Below are positions 26,703 through 33,295 of a stretch of DNA of 64,000 nt, piece by piece. This stretch comes from an uncultured bacterium (GTDB lineage: Bacteria; Elusimicrobiota; Elusimicrobia; Elusimicrobiales; Elusimicrobiaceae). The DNA is taken from NCBI GenBank assembly GCA_949294085.1, contig CASFFX010000001.1:1-64000 (forward strand). The letters are read 5' to 3'. A program made the translations under genes and the position numbers. The notes beneath the pieces were generated by a model. The model had not been told where the DNA came from. It made no database searches and worked only from the letters and a program-made list of their open reading frames with translations. Each line of letters begins with the position of its first letter. Position 1 is the stretch's first letter.

Positions 26703-27989
26703 TTACAGCTGCGGCAGCGAACTGGCCGCGGGACGTGTGAGCAATTCCAGCCCTTTGGCCACATTGCGCCCGCTGGGCTGTTGGTAGGCATACAGGCCAA
26801 ACTCCGGCAATACCGAGAACAAATGGTCAAAAATATCGCTTTGCAGGGCTTCGTAATCGGTCCACACCGTGGTATTGAGGAAGCAATACACTTCCAGCGG
26901 CAGCCCCTGCGCTTCCTGCTTCAGCTGGCGCACCATCAGCGTCAGGTTCGGATTGTCCGACACCACATACGGCCGCGAAGCCAAATACAATTCCGCATAG
27001 TGCCTAAACGTGCCGATGTTCGTCAAATGGCGCCCGTTTAGCAGGTTTTCCTTCACGTTGCGTTCGGCATTAAACGCCATAATTTCCTTTTCTTTTTGTT
27101 CCAGATAGTCTTTGAGCAGTTGGATTTTTTTCAAACGCTCCAACATCGGACGGTCCAAAAATTTCACGGTATCCACGTCAATCAAAATACTGCGCTGAAT
27201 CCGCCGCGCTTTGGCCAGGTACATCCCGTTCCAGTTTTTGAAAGGTTTGGAAATCATATCGTACGTGGGCACGCTGACGATGGTCATATCAAAATTCTGC
27301 ACCCGCACGCTGGTAAGCGAAATGTCAATAATGTTGCCGTCGGCCCCGGCGGAGTCCACGGTAATCCAGTCGCCGATTTTAATCAGCTTGTTGGTGGTCA
27401 GCTGGATACTGGCGGCAAACCCCAAAATCGGATCTTTGAAAATTAAGGAGAACACCGCCGCCAACGCAGACAGCCCCGTGATAATGTACATAGGCCGCCG
27501 CCCCAAGACCAACGACAGTACAAACAACGCCGTAATCAAAAACAGAATAATTTTAAGCGCCTGCACCAGCCCTTTAATCGGCACGCTGGGGTTCAAGCCG
27601 TACAACTTGCCCATGGTATTGAGGATAGAATTGCCCAGCCACGAAAAACTTAACACGACAAACAGCCCCGTCAGCTTGCCCATGGCCGTGGTCAGGATGG
27701 CCACTTTTTCGGTAATAAACACCGGATACAAATTGATGGCTACCAACGCGGCTACCACTACTCCCATGGCCGTAAAAAAGTGATGTTCCGCCAACGCTTT
27801 GAACCAGCGCCCGGAATTAAACCGATTAACCAGCCGGCCCAAATAGCGGTTGCAAAACCACGAAGCCGCACGCGCCGCCACATACAAAATGAATATAAAT
27901 ACAACGGCCGAAATCGCCTGGGCAATGATGGTGTTGTATTTGTCCGGGATGTAGGGCATTTTTTCCACATAGGGCAAAATAAAGTTCAT
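26703..27989 (-). CDS. Mechanosensitive ion channel, MscS/YbdG type
   Basis: 428 residues from ATG 27989, with AGGGGAG 7 nt upstream; the preceding in-frame GTG would overlap that site. Four to five membrane segments precede an MscS pore helix and beta domain (GLSALAAVFSLIFKDPILGFAASIQL, IGDWITV, NGNIIDISLTSVRVQNFD-like), then a long C-terminal cytosolic region as in YbdG miniconductance channels. It releases solutes on osmotic downshock. Only about 40 bp separate it from the divergent lipoprotein gene, so their promoters overlap. Confidence 0.92.
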   Translation of the reverse strand: MNFILPYVEKMPYIPDKYNTIIAQAISAVVFIFILYVAARAASWFCNRYLGRLVNRFNSGRWFKALAEHHFFTAMGVVVAALVAINLYPVFITEKVAILTTAMGKLTGLFVVLSFSWLGNSILNTMGKLYGLNPSVPIKGLVQALKIILFLITALFVLSLVLGRRPMYIITGLSALAAVFSLIFKDPILGFAASIQLTTNKLIKIGDWITVDSAGADGNIIDISLTSVRVQNFDMTIVSVPTYDMISKPFKNWNGMYLAKARRIQRSILIDVDTVKFLDRPMLERLKKIQLLKDYLEQKEKEIMAFNAERNVKENLLNGRHLTNIGTFRHYAELYLASRPYVVSDNPNLTLMVRQLKQEAQGLPLEVYCFLNTTVWTDYEALQSDIFDHLFSVLPEFGLYAYQQPSGRNVAKGLELLTRPAASSLPQL

Positions 27990-28017
27990 AGGCACTCCCC
28001 TTTATCAAAAAAGTTAT

Positions 28018-28023
28018 TATAAT
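28018..28023 (+). promoter_or_regulatory. -10 element 6 nt before ATG 28030
   Basis: TATAAT ends 6 nt before the start codon and there is no Shine-Dalgarno, so a leaderless transcript is predicted. Confidence 0.6.
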
Positions 28024-28029
28024 AAGTGT

Positions 28030-28917
28030 ATGAAAAAAACCCTCTTTGGCGCAATTCTTACGCTGTTGCTGGGGGCCTGCTATACCCCGCTGAACAACTC
28101 GGGCGTGGCCACCACCAAGCCTTGGCTGGAAATTTCCGGCAAGAAAATGGATTTTGACGGCAAGCAATACGATTCCTGTTACCAATTTAATGTGCACTTT
28201 TGGCCGCAGGAAGCCGCCGAACAGCTGGATTTGAAGGACGCCTGCATTTCCGCCTGTTGCTGGCGCAGCGACAAAGAAGAAGTAACCCTGGACTTTAACA
28301 AAAATTTTGAAAAAGACTTGGCTTACTACGGACGCGCCCGCAAATACTCCCCCGGCAAAATTACCTTAAAAGTTTCCCACTCCAATTTGGTCAACACGAC
28401 CAAGGTAACCGTTTCGCCCAAAGGGGCCGTGCGCAACAACGGGCTAGTAAAACTGTCCTACCAAGAACACGAAAACCCCGCCCGCCTGGCCCAGCTGCAG
28501 GCCGCCTCGCGCCGTTTGCAGGCGCGCCGCAACGCCTATTTGATTGAACAGGCCCAGCGCCAAAGCGAAGCCGACCAAGCCCAACAGCAAGCCCGCCAGC
28601 AAGCGGCGGAGCAAGCCCTGGCCAAAAACATTTTGCTGCGGCAGGCCGGCGCCAAGATAGACGCCTATTTCTACCAAATGAACAAAGCCTACAAAAAGCA
28701 GGGAGCCGTGTTTATGTTAAGCGAACGCATTTTAAGCGTTACCCCCCTCAATACGCAGGGCGAATACGCCGTTGCCTGCCATGCCAAAGCGCGCACGGGC
28801 GTAAACCTCAAGCAGTTAAAAGCGTCCTCTTTTTCCTGCGGGCGCTGGCGGGTGGATTTGCAAGACGCGTCCGTCCGTCCGGACGACCGAAAAGCCCGCC
28901 AAATTATGGACCGCTAA
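28030..28917 (+). CDS. Lipoprotein of unknown function with Gln-rich coiled coil
   Basis: 295 residues. Lipoprotein signal with LGAC (Cys17). The N-terminal half contains a CISACC cluster and other cysteines and looks like a beta domain. Residues about 155-205 form a highly charged, Gln/Ala/Arg-rich coiled coil, and a C-terminal domain follows. No family recognised. It is probably anchored in the envelope. It is likely translated from a leaderless message and is followed by a strong bidirectional terminator. Confidence 0.72.
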   Translation: MKKTLFGAILTLLLGACYTPLNNSGVATTKPWLEISGKKMDFDGKQYDSCYQFNVHFWPQEAAEQLDLKDACISACCWRSDKEEVTLDFNKNFEKDLAYYGRARKYSPGKITLKVSHSNLVNTTKVTVSPKGAVRNNGLVKLSYQEHENPARLAQLQAASRRLQARRNAYLIEQAQRQSEADQAQQQARQQAAEQALAKNILLRQAGAKIDAYFYQMNKAYKKQGAVFMLSERILSVTPLNTQGEYAVACHAKARTGVNLKQLKASSFSCGRWRVDLQDASVRPDDRKARQIMDR

Positions 28918-28930
28918 AATTCTCTTATAA

Positions 28931-28959
28931 AAAAACCCCGGCAGTCAGCCGGGGTTTTT
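28931..28959 (+). terminator. Bidirectional terminator
   Basis: AAAAACCCCGGC (28931-28942) / GCCGGGGTTTTT (28948-28959) between the convergent lipoprotein and Pal-like genes. Confidence 0.9.
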
Positions 28960-28994
28960 CAAAGTTTGGGGCGGGCCCAACCGGGTGCCGCCTT

Positions 28995-29525
28995 TTAATA
29001 AATGGCGTTCCAGGTGCGGGTGGTAAACACAAACTGCACCCGGCGGTTGGTACGGCGGCCGTCGCTGGAATTATCCAGCGTAAGCGGGCGGTCTTTGCCG
29101 TAGGAGTGAATGCGGATTCTTTCGGCATTTACGCCGCGGCTGACCAAATACGCCTTCATGGCGGCCGCGCGCGAAGCGCCCAGCCAATAGTTGTATTCGG
29201 CATCGCCCAGCACGTCCGTATGTCCTTCCAAAATCAAATGCAGCGACGGGTGCGAATTCATCACATTGGCCACCTTGTCCATAAAGGGATAGGCGTAATC
29301 CGGCGGGCGGATAGAGTCAAACTCGTACGTAATGGCCGGCAATTGGAGCGTTTTGGCCATGCGGGCTTCGCTTTGGTTGTAAAGTTTTTGGTTTTTTTGG
29401 GCTTGTTCTTCAATCACAGGGTCCTGCTTGGGCGGGCGCGGAATTTCTTCGTCCTCTTTCTGGGCCGAAGAACACGCCGCCAAAGCCGCCAAACAAATAA
29501 ACAGAAAAACGGTTCTCAATTTCAT
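28995..29525 (-). CDS. Pal/OmpA-type peptidoglycan-associated lipoprotein
   Basis: 176 residues. Lipobox LAAC (Cys18), a charged linker, then an OmpA-like domain: ITYEFDSI, LEGHTDVLGDAEYN, an SRAAAMKAYLVSRG helix and DGRRTNRRVQF, which carries the Asp and Arg that bind diaminopimelate. It links the outer membrane to the wall. The domain lies at the very C-terminus as in Pal, but no tol genes are adjacent. GGAGGAACCCT precedes the ATG and a perfect TG-C-TATAAT stands 19 bp upstream. The DnaA-box cluster begins immediately behind this promoter. Confidence 0.9.
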   Translation of the reverse strand: MKLRTVFLFICLAALAACSSAQKEDEEIPRPPKQDPVIEEQAQKNQKLYNQSEARMAKTLQLPAITYEFDSIRPPDYAYPFMDKVANVMNSHPSLHLILEGHTDVLGDAEYNYWLGASRAAAMKAYLVSRGVNAERIRIHSYGKDRPLTLDNSSDGRRTNRRVQFVFTTRTWNAIY

Positions 29526-29543
29526 AGGGTTCCTCCTGTCCCA

Positions 29544-29552
29544 ATTATAGCA
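29544..29552 (-). promoter_or_regulatory. Extended -10 of the Pal-like gene
   Basis: TG-C-TATAAT on the minus strand, preceded by TT. It is the best match in the window to the recurring TTTTGCTATAAT motif. Confidence 0.8.
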
Positions 29553-29580
29553 AAAGCGCGCTCAAAAAGCGTAAATTTTT

Positions 29581-29830
29581 AGGGGAGAACAGTTATCCAC
29601 ATACTGTGGAAAACCTGTGGATAATTACGCTTATACTCTACAGTTGTCCACAAAAAAGCGTTTTTTGGGGTCCCATTTTTTCCAACGGTCCAAGCGGCTG
29701 TGGATAACCCCGTTTTTTTGTGGATAACTTGCCCCCTGTATAGGGGGATAATTTTGTTTTTCTTCTTTTTCCCGTCGGGAAATTTTCCAAACGGGGCAAA
29801 ACGCTCTTAAAACGACTTTTTTCAAAAAAC
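29581..29830. other. DnaA-box cluster, candidate replication origin
   Basis: Six DnaA-box-like 9-mers lie within 135 bp. TTATCCACA occurs exactly at 29593-29601 (plus), 29616-29624, 29699-29707 and 29719-29727 (all minus). TTTTCCACA is at 29605-29613 (minus) and TTGTCCACA at 29644-29652 (plus). T-rich, easily melted sequence follows (29750-29860). This density is typical of oriC. Against it, dnaA, dnaN, gyrB, parAB and rpmH are absent from the window. Around two thirds of coding length to the left runs on the minus strand, as expected for leftward replication, but the right side shows no bias. Confidence 0.6.
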
Positions 29831-29832
29831 TG

Positions 29833-29860
29833 TTGACAAGTTTGATTTTTTTTGTATAAA
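29833..29860 (+). promoter_or_regulatory. Strong promoter facing an antisense gene end
   Basis: TTGACA (29833-29838), 16-bp spacer, TATAAA (29855-29860). It reads rightward into the 3' end of a minus-strand gene, so no plus-strand coding gene explains it. It may make an antisense or small RNA, or transcription near the origin. Confidence 0.6.
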
Positions 29861-29880
29861 AGGGCCTTTTTTGCGTATTT

Positions 29881-30849
29881 TTATTGTTTTTTAAGCTTTA
29901 TTTTTACGGAAAAGGTCTTTTTATCCACATTTTCGGTAATTTTTACTTTTCCGGGCTCCGCTCCGGCCAGGGGGCGTAACTCCCCGCGGGCGGCGTTCCA
30001 CTGCAAATAAGGCGGGCTCATGCGCAAAGAAACCGGCACATACGCATAGGTGCGTCCGTTAGCCAAACGGGCCTGCACTTCCAAGCGGGCGGTTTCGTCC
30101 GAGTCCAAGAGCAGCGCTTTTTTGTCGCTCACCGCTTTCAGGCGGCGCAGCGCCACCTCGGCCTTGGGCGCCGACAAATAGGCATAATCCACCCCGGCAA
30201 ACAGGTCTTGCCCGTCGGGCGCGTACGCCAGCGCAAACCCTTCCCCATAAGCGGCCCCCAGCCATTGCAGCCGCTCTTGCGCCAGGGCCAGCTCTTGCTG
30301 CGTGCCGCTTACAAACACGCGAAACGGCGCCTGTGGCAACGCCAGCCGGGCCAGCGCGTCCCCGGCGGACGCTACGGCCAATCCGCCGAATAAGTGCGGT
30401 TTTGCAAACAGTTCCATCGCCGTCAAAGCGGCTTCGGTCCCTTGGGCCGCAATAAAACGCTGGGAAGGTTCGGCAAAAGTTAAATAGTTGGTGTCTATGT
30501 AAGGGATTAATTCGCGGGAAATAAACTCCACAATTTTAGCGCGGTTTTGGTAATCTTTTTCCGTAAAATTAATGCCCACGGCCAGCACGCCGTTGCCGCG
30601 TACAAAAGCTTGCGCCTGCTGAGCTTGCTGCGGGCCCGCCCCCAAGACGTACACCACGGGATAACGCTTGGAAAGAGGGACCTTCTCTTCCGGCAGGAAA
30701 ACCGTTAACGTGTACTGGTTGCCCAATACAGAGGAAGGGAAATGCAGAAAAGTTTCCCGCCCGGGGTTAATAATCATCACGCCTTCTTCCTGGGCAAACC
30801 CCCAGCAAGCCAGACCCAAAAATGCCACCAGCAGATATAGTTTTTTCAT
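29881..30849 (-). CDS. Secreted esterase-fold protein lacking the serine nucleophile
   Basis: 322 residues. Signal peptide (1-19). The PVVYVLGAGP strand, the ELIPYIDTNY segment and the RFIAAQGTEAAL stretch align by eye with putative esterases (esterase D/enterochelin-esterase-like, where the last reads RxIxGHSMGG). Here the nucleophile elbow is AQGTE: the Ser position is Gly137 and the flanking glycines are gone. It is probably a non-catalytic alpha/beta hydrolase relative acting in the periplasm, perhaps as a binding protein. The -10 element (TG-A-TACAAT) lies 8 nt before the ATG and there is no Shine-Dalgarno. Confidence 0.65.
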   Translation of the reverse strand: MKKLYLLVAFLGLACWGFAQEEGVMIINPGRETFLHFPSSVLGNQYTLTVFLPEEKVPLSKRYPVVYVLGAGPQQAQQAQAFVRGNGVLAVGINFTEKDYQNRAKIVEFISRELIPYIDTNYLTFAEPSQRFIAAQGTEAALTAMELFAKPHLFGGLAVASAGDALARLALPQAPFRVFVSGTQQELALAQERLQWLGAAYGEGFALAYAPDGQDLFAGVDYAYLSAPKAEVALRRLKAVSDKKALLLDSDETARLEVQARLANGRTYAYVPVSLRMSPPYLQWNAARGELRPLAGAEPGKVKITENVDKKTFSVKIKLKKQ

Positions 30850-30857
30850 ATGTTGTT

Positions 30858-30866
30858 ATTGTATCA
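30858..30866 (-). promoter_or_regulatory. Extended -10 of the esterase-like gene
   Basis: TG-A-TACAAT on the minus strand, 8 nt from the start codon at 30849; predicts a leader of about 2 nt. Confidence 0.6.
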
Positions 30867-30951
30867 TATCGTCGTTTTTGACTGCCAGACAGGCCTATTT
30901 GCGTTCTGGGTCCAAAGGCCCTTGTTCCGCGCCTTATAAACCGCTAAAGTA

Positions 30952-30960
30952 TGGTATAGA
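30952..30960 (+). promoter_or_regulatory. Extended -10 of the 53-residue gene
   Basis: TG-G-TATAGA, followed after about 20 nt by CAGGAGAG and ATG 30986. Confidence 0.5.
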
Positions 30961-30985
30961 AATAAAACACCAGGAGAGTTTGTTT

Positions 30986-31147
30986 ATGAGAACCCACACG
31001 AATTTGCGTTTTTTGCTGGCATTGGGAAACACCAAAATCGTCGTGCTGAAAGAATCCCAGGATATGCGCGTGTATTGCCGGCACGAGAATCCCCGCCGCA
31101 AAACCGTCGCTCCCGAACGCCTGACGGAAGCCCTTTCCCTGCAATAA
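30986..31147 (+). CDS. Small basic protein, 53 residues, unknown
   Basis: A short gene with everything a real one needs: an extended -10 element, CAGGAGAG 9 nt before the ATG, 53 codons and a strong intrinsic terminator 20 bp after the stop. The product is basic (many Arg/Lys/His) with one Cys and a central KIVVLKESQDMRVYCRHENP segment. It is soluble, with no signal peptide. I do not recognise it. The size and charge would suit a nucleic-acid or ribosome-associated protein, but that is speculation. Confidence 0.65.
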   Translation: MRTHTNLRFLLALGNTKIVVLKESQDMRVYCRHENPRRKTVAPERLTEALSLQ

Positions 31148-31166
31148 AATTATTTTTTCCTTTTAG

Positions 31167-31196
31167 CTCCGCCGTTTTCCGACGGCGGAGTTTTTT
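31167..31196 (+). terminator. Intrinsic terminator of the 53-residue gene
   Basis: CTCCGCCGT (31167-31175) / ACGGCGGAG (31182-31190) plus six T. Confidence 0.88.
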
Positions 31197-31231
31197 GATG
31201 CCGGTTTTCCGCTGGGGGCCGGCTTTATTAA

Positions 31232-31240
31232 TGGTATAAT
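31232..31240 (+). promoter_or_regulatory. Extended -10 of the HEAT-dut operon
   Basis: TG-G-TATAAT, 17 bp before ATG 31258. The short leader contains AGAGGA. Confidence 0.7.
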
Positions 31241-31257
31241 TAAAAAGAGGACAAAAT

Positions 31258-32292
31258 ATGAAAAAAACCGCTTTTTTATGTGCCGCTTTGTTGACGGCTT
31301 GGACCCTTTCGGCGCAGACCCAGCTACAAAATGCGCTGCCCCTTTTGCAAAAAAATAACCGCACCGCGGCCGAAAACCAGCAAGTGCTTACGCTTTTCCG
31401 CACCGCCAAAGACCCGGACACCGTCTTTGCCGCCGGCGCCAGCCTGGTAAAAACGCCCCCCTCCAAAGTGCAGGAACCGGCGCTTTTTAACCTGATTTTG
31501 AAAAGCGAGGACCCCCTCAAACAAACGTTTGCCGCCATTATCGTAACGGCCATGGGCTCGGCCCACGACGAACTTGCCCCCATCCTGCAAGGCGCGCTGG
31601 AAAGCCAAAATGCGCTGCTGCGCGCTTATGCCGCCGGCGCGTACGGCATTGTACAGCCGCAGGACAAATCGTACGTGCAAGATGTGGTGCTTTTGTATAT
31701 TTTTGATCCGGACTTTGCCGTCCGCTCCATGAACCTGCTGGCCGAAGAGCCCAAGCATTTGTTCAAATACTTAAAACAAGCTTCCGCCAGCCCGGACGAG
31801 CAAACCCGCGCGGCGGCCGCTTCCTGGCTGGGGACCCTGCACTCCGAAGACGCCGCCAAACAGTTGCTGAAAATGGCCAAAACGGAAGCCAATTCCAGCG
31901 TGCAGGCGCAAATTGCCACCGGCCTGGCCCTGAACCGAACGTTCACGCAAGAAGCCGTAGCCAAAGGCCTTCGCCAAAATTATTCCTCTCCCGCCGCCGC
32001 CACCTACGCGCTGGCGCTGGGATTTATGACCGGCAACGCCGTGGACACCATCCGCCAAGGGTTAGCCTCGTCCAACCAAAACGAACGCATTAACGCGGCC
32101 CGCGCCGCCGCCTACATGGCGGGGGTGCTGTCCAACCCGGACGCATTTAACTACACGTCCGACCGCGCCTTTGACATCGGCCTGTTAAAAAGCCTGATTC
32201 CCCAATTAAAAACGTTGGAAAAGACGGACGGCGACTCCGTCAAAGTGTACGCCGGCAATGCGCTGCGCCAAATTGAAAAACTGATGATTTAA
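31258..32292 (+). CDS. Exported HEAT-like repeat protein
   Basis: 344 residues. Signal peptide (1-19, ending TLSAQ) followed by Ala/Leu-rich helical pairs of about 35 residues throughout, of the HEAT / PBS-lyase-repeat type (for example residues 100-125 and 170-195). Such solenoids are protein-binding scaffolds, here in the periplasm. No catalytic residues. The dut gene starts 9 bp after its stop, so the two share a message although their functions seem unrelated. Confidence 0.72.
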   Translation: MKKTAFLCAALLTAWTLSAQTQLQNALPLLQKNNRTAAENQQVLTLFRTAKDPDTVFAAGASLVKTPPSKVQEPALFNLILKSEDPLKQTFAAIIVTAMGSAHDELAPILQGALESQNALLRAYAAGAYGIVQPQDKSYVQDVVLLYIFDPDFAVRSMNLLAEEPKHLFKYLKQASASPDEQTRAAAASWLGTLHSEDAAKQLLKMAKTEANSSVQAQIATGLALNRTFTQEAVAKGLRQNYSSPAAATYALALGFMTGNAVDTIRQGLASSNQNERINAARAAAYMAGVLSNPDAFNYTSDRAFDIGLLKSLIPQLKTLEKTDGDSVKVYAGNALRQIEKLMI

Positions 32293-32301
32293 CGGAGCCC
32301 T

Positions 32302-32718
32302 ATGAAAGTAAAAAAATTGGATCCCCGCGCCAAACTGCCGCACCGGGCCCACCCGACCGATTCGGGCGCCGATTTGTTTGCCCTGGAGCAAACCGTTCTG
32401 CCGCCCCACAGCGTGGCCAAAGTGCGCACCGGAATTGCCGTGGAACTGCCGGAAAATACCTCCGGCATTATTTGGGGCAAAAGCTCGGTGGAAAGCCGGG
32501 GCGTAAAAGCCATGGCCGGGCTGGTGGACGCACCGTACCGCGGGGAATTGTTGGTATGCCTGTACAACCTAAACGATACGCCGTTTGTGTTTGAAGCCGG
32601 GCAAAAAATTGCCCAGCTGGTGGTATTGCCCACGCTTTATCCTGCTTTTGAAGAAGTGGCCGAATTGTCGGACACGGCCCGCGGCGCGGGCGGATTTGGC
32701 AGTACGGGGCAAAAATAA
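32302..32718 (+). CDS. dut: dUTP diphosphatase
   Basis: 138 residues, typical of trimeric dUTPases. The five motifs are in order: DSGADL (20-25), WGKSS (58-62), GLVDAPYRGE (73-82, catalytic Asp76), the uracil-site region around GQKIAQLVVLP, and the C-terminal P-loop-like GAGGFGSTG. It hydrolyses dUTP to dUMP, keeping uracil out of DNA and feeding dTMP synthesis. The usual second Asp of motif 3 (DxDY) is Pro here, a mild variation. Followed by a strong terminator. Confidence 0.95.
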   Translation: MKVKKLDPRAKLPHRAHPTDSGADLFALEQTVLPPHSVAKVRTGIAVELPENTSGIIWGKSSVESRGVKAMAGLVDAPYRGELLVCLYNLNDTPFVFEAGQKIAQLVVLPTLYPAFEEVAELSDTARGAGGFGSTGQK

Positions 32719-32727
32719 ATTTCCCAT

Positions 32728-32767
32728 AAAAAAACGGGCCGCGGCATAAAACGCGGCCCGTTTTTTT
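32728..32767 (+). terminator. Bidirectional terminator
   Basis: AAAACGGGCCGCG (32731-32743) / CGCGGCCCGTTTT (32752-32764), between convergent dut and the pilin gene. Confidence 0.9.
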
Positions 32768-32780
32768 ATCTTTTCAACCG

Positions 32781-33236
32781 TCAATTCGTTTTATAGCCGG
32801 AACCTTTGATGGAATCGCACAAGTCCTGCCCCAGGCTGCCGGAGCCGATGCACGTTTTGTCATCGGGGCGGGAGCTTAAATTGTTGTAATAAGTCAGTAC
32901 GTATTTATCGTTTCCGCCCAAATCGCGCGTGGCTTCCACTCGGTCCCCTTTGGAAATATCATACGAAAACAAATCCGTCGTATAGACATTGGTGTTGGCG
33001 TTCCAGGAACCGCCCGACAAGCGGATGTCCAGCGCGGCCCGCGTGTTGGGGTATTCCCCGGGGCGTTCATTAATAGCGCGGTTCATGGCGTCCACAATGG
33101 CGCGTCCGTTGACAAACGCTTCCGAAAAGCGGCTCTTTTCCACCGCTTTTTCGTACTGCGGCAGAGCTACCGCCGACAATATACCGATAATTAACACCAC
33201 CACCAACAGTTCAATCAACGTAAAACCTTTGTTCAT
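32781..33236 (-). CDS. Orphan type IV pilin-like protein
   Basis: 151 residues. Short leader MNKG, cleavage before FTLIELLVVVLIIGIL (prepilin peptidase site, Glu at +5), then a long N-terminal helix (SAVALPQYEKAVEKSR). The C-terminal globular part has two cysteines near the end (CIGSGSLGQDLC), a likely disulfide loop. No pilus assembly genes are nearby. GGGAGGAAAA precedes the ATG. It lies 59 bp downstream of the large PAS protein on the same strand and might be co-transcribed with it. Confidence 0.9.
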   Translation of the reverse strand: MNKGFTLIELLVVVLIIGILSAVALPQYEKAVEKSRFSEAFVNGRAIVDAMNRAINERPGEYPNTRAALDIRLSGGSWNANTNVYTTDLFSYDISKGDRVEATRDLGGNDKYVLTYYNNLSSRPDDKTCIGSGSLGQDLCDSIKGSGYKTN

Positions 33237-33295
33237 TTTTTCCTCCCAAATTTTGGCAAACGCATGATTCGTTTGCAGCCGCCCGAAGCGGCGCT

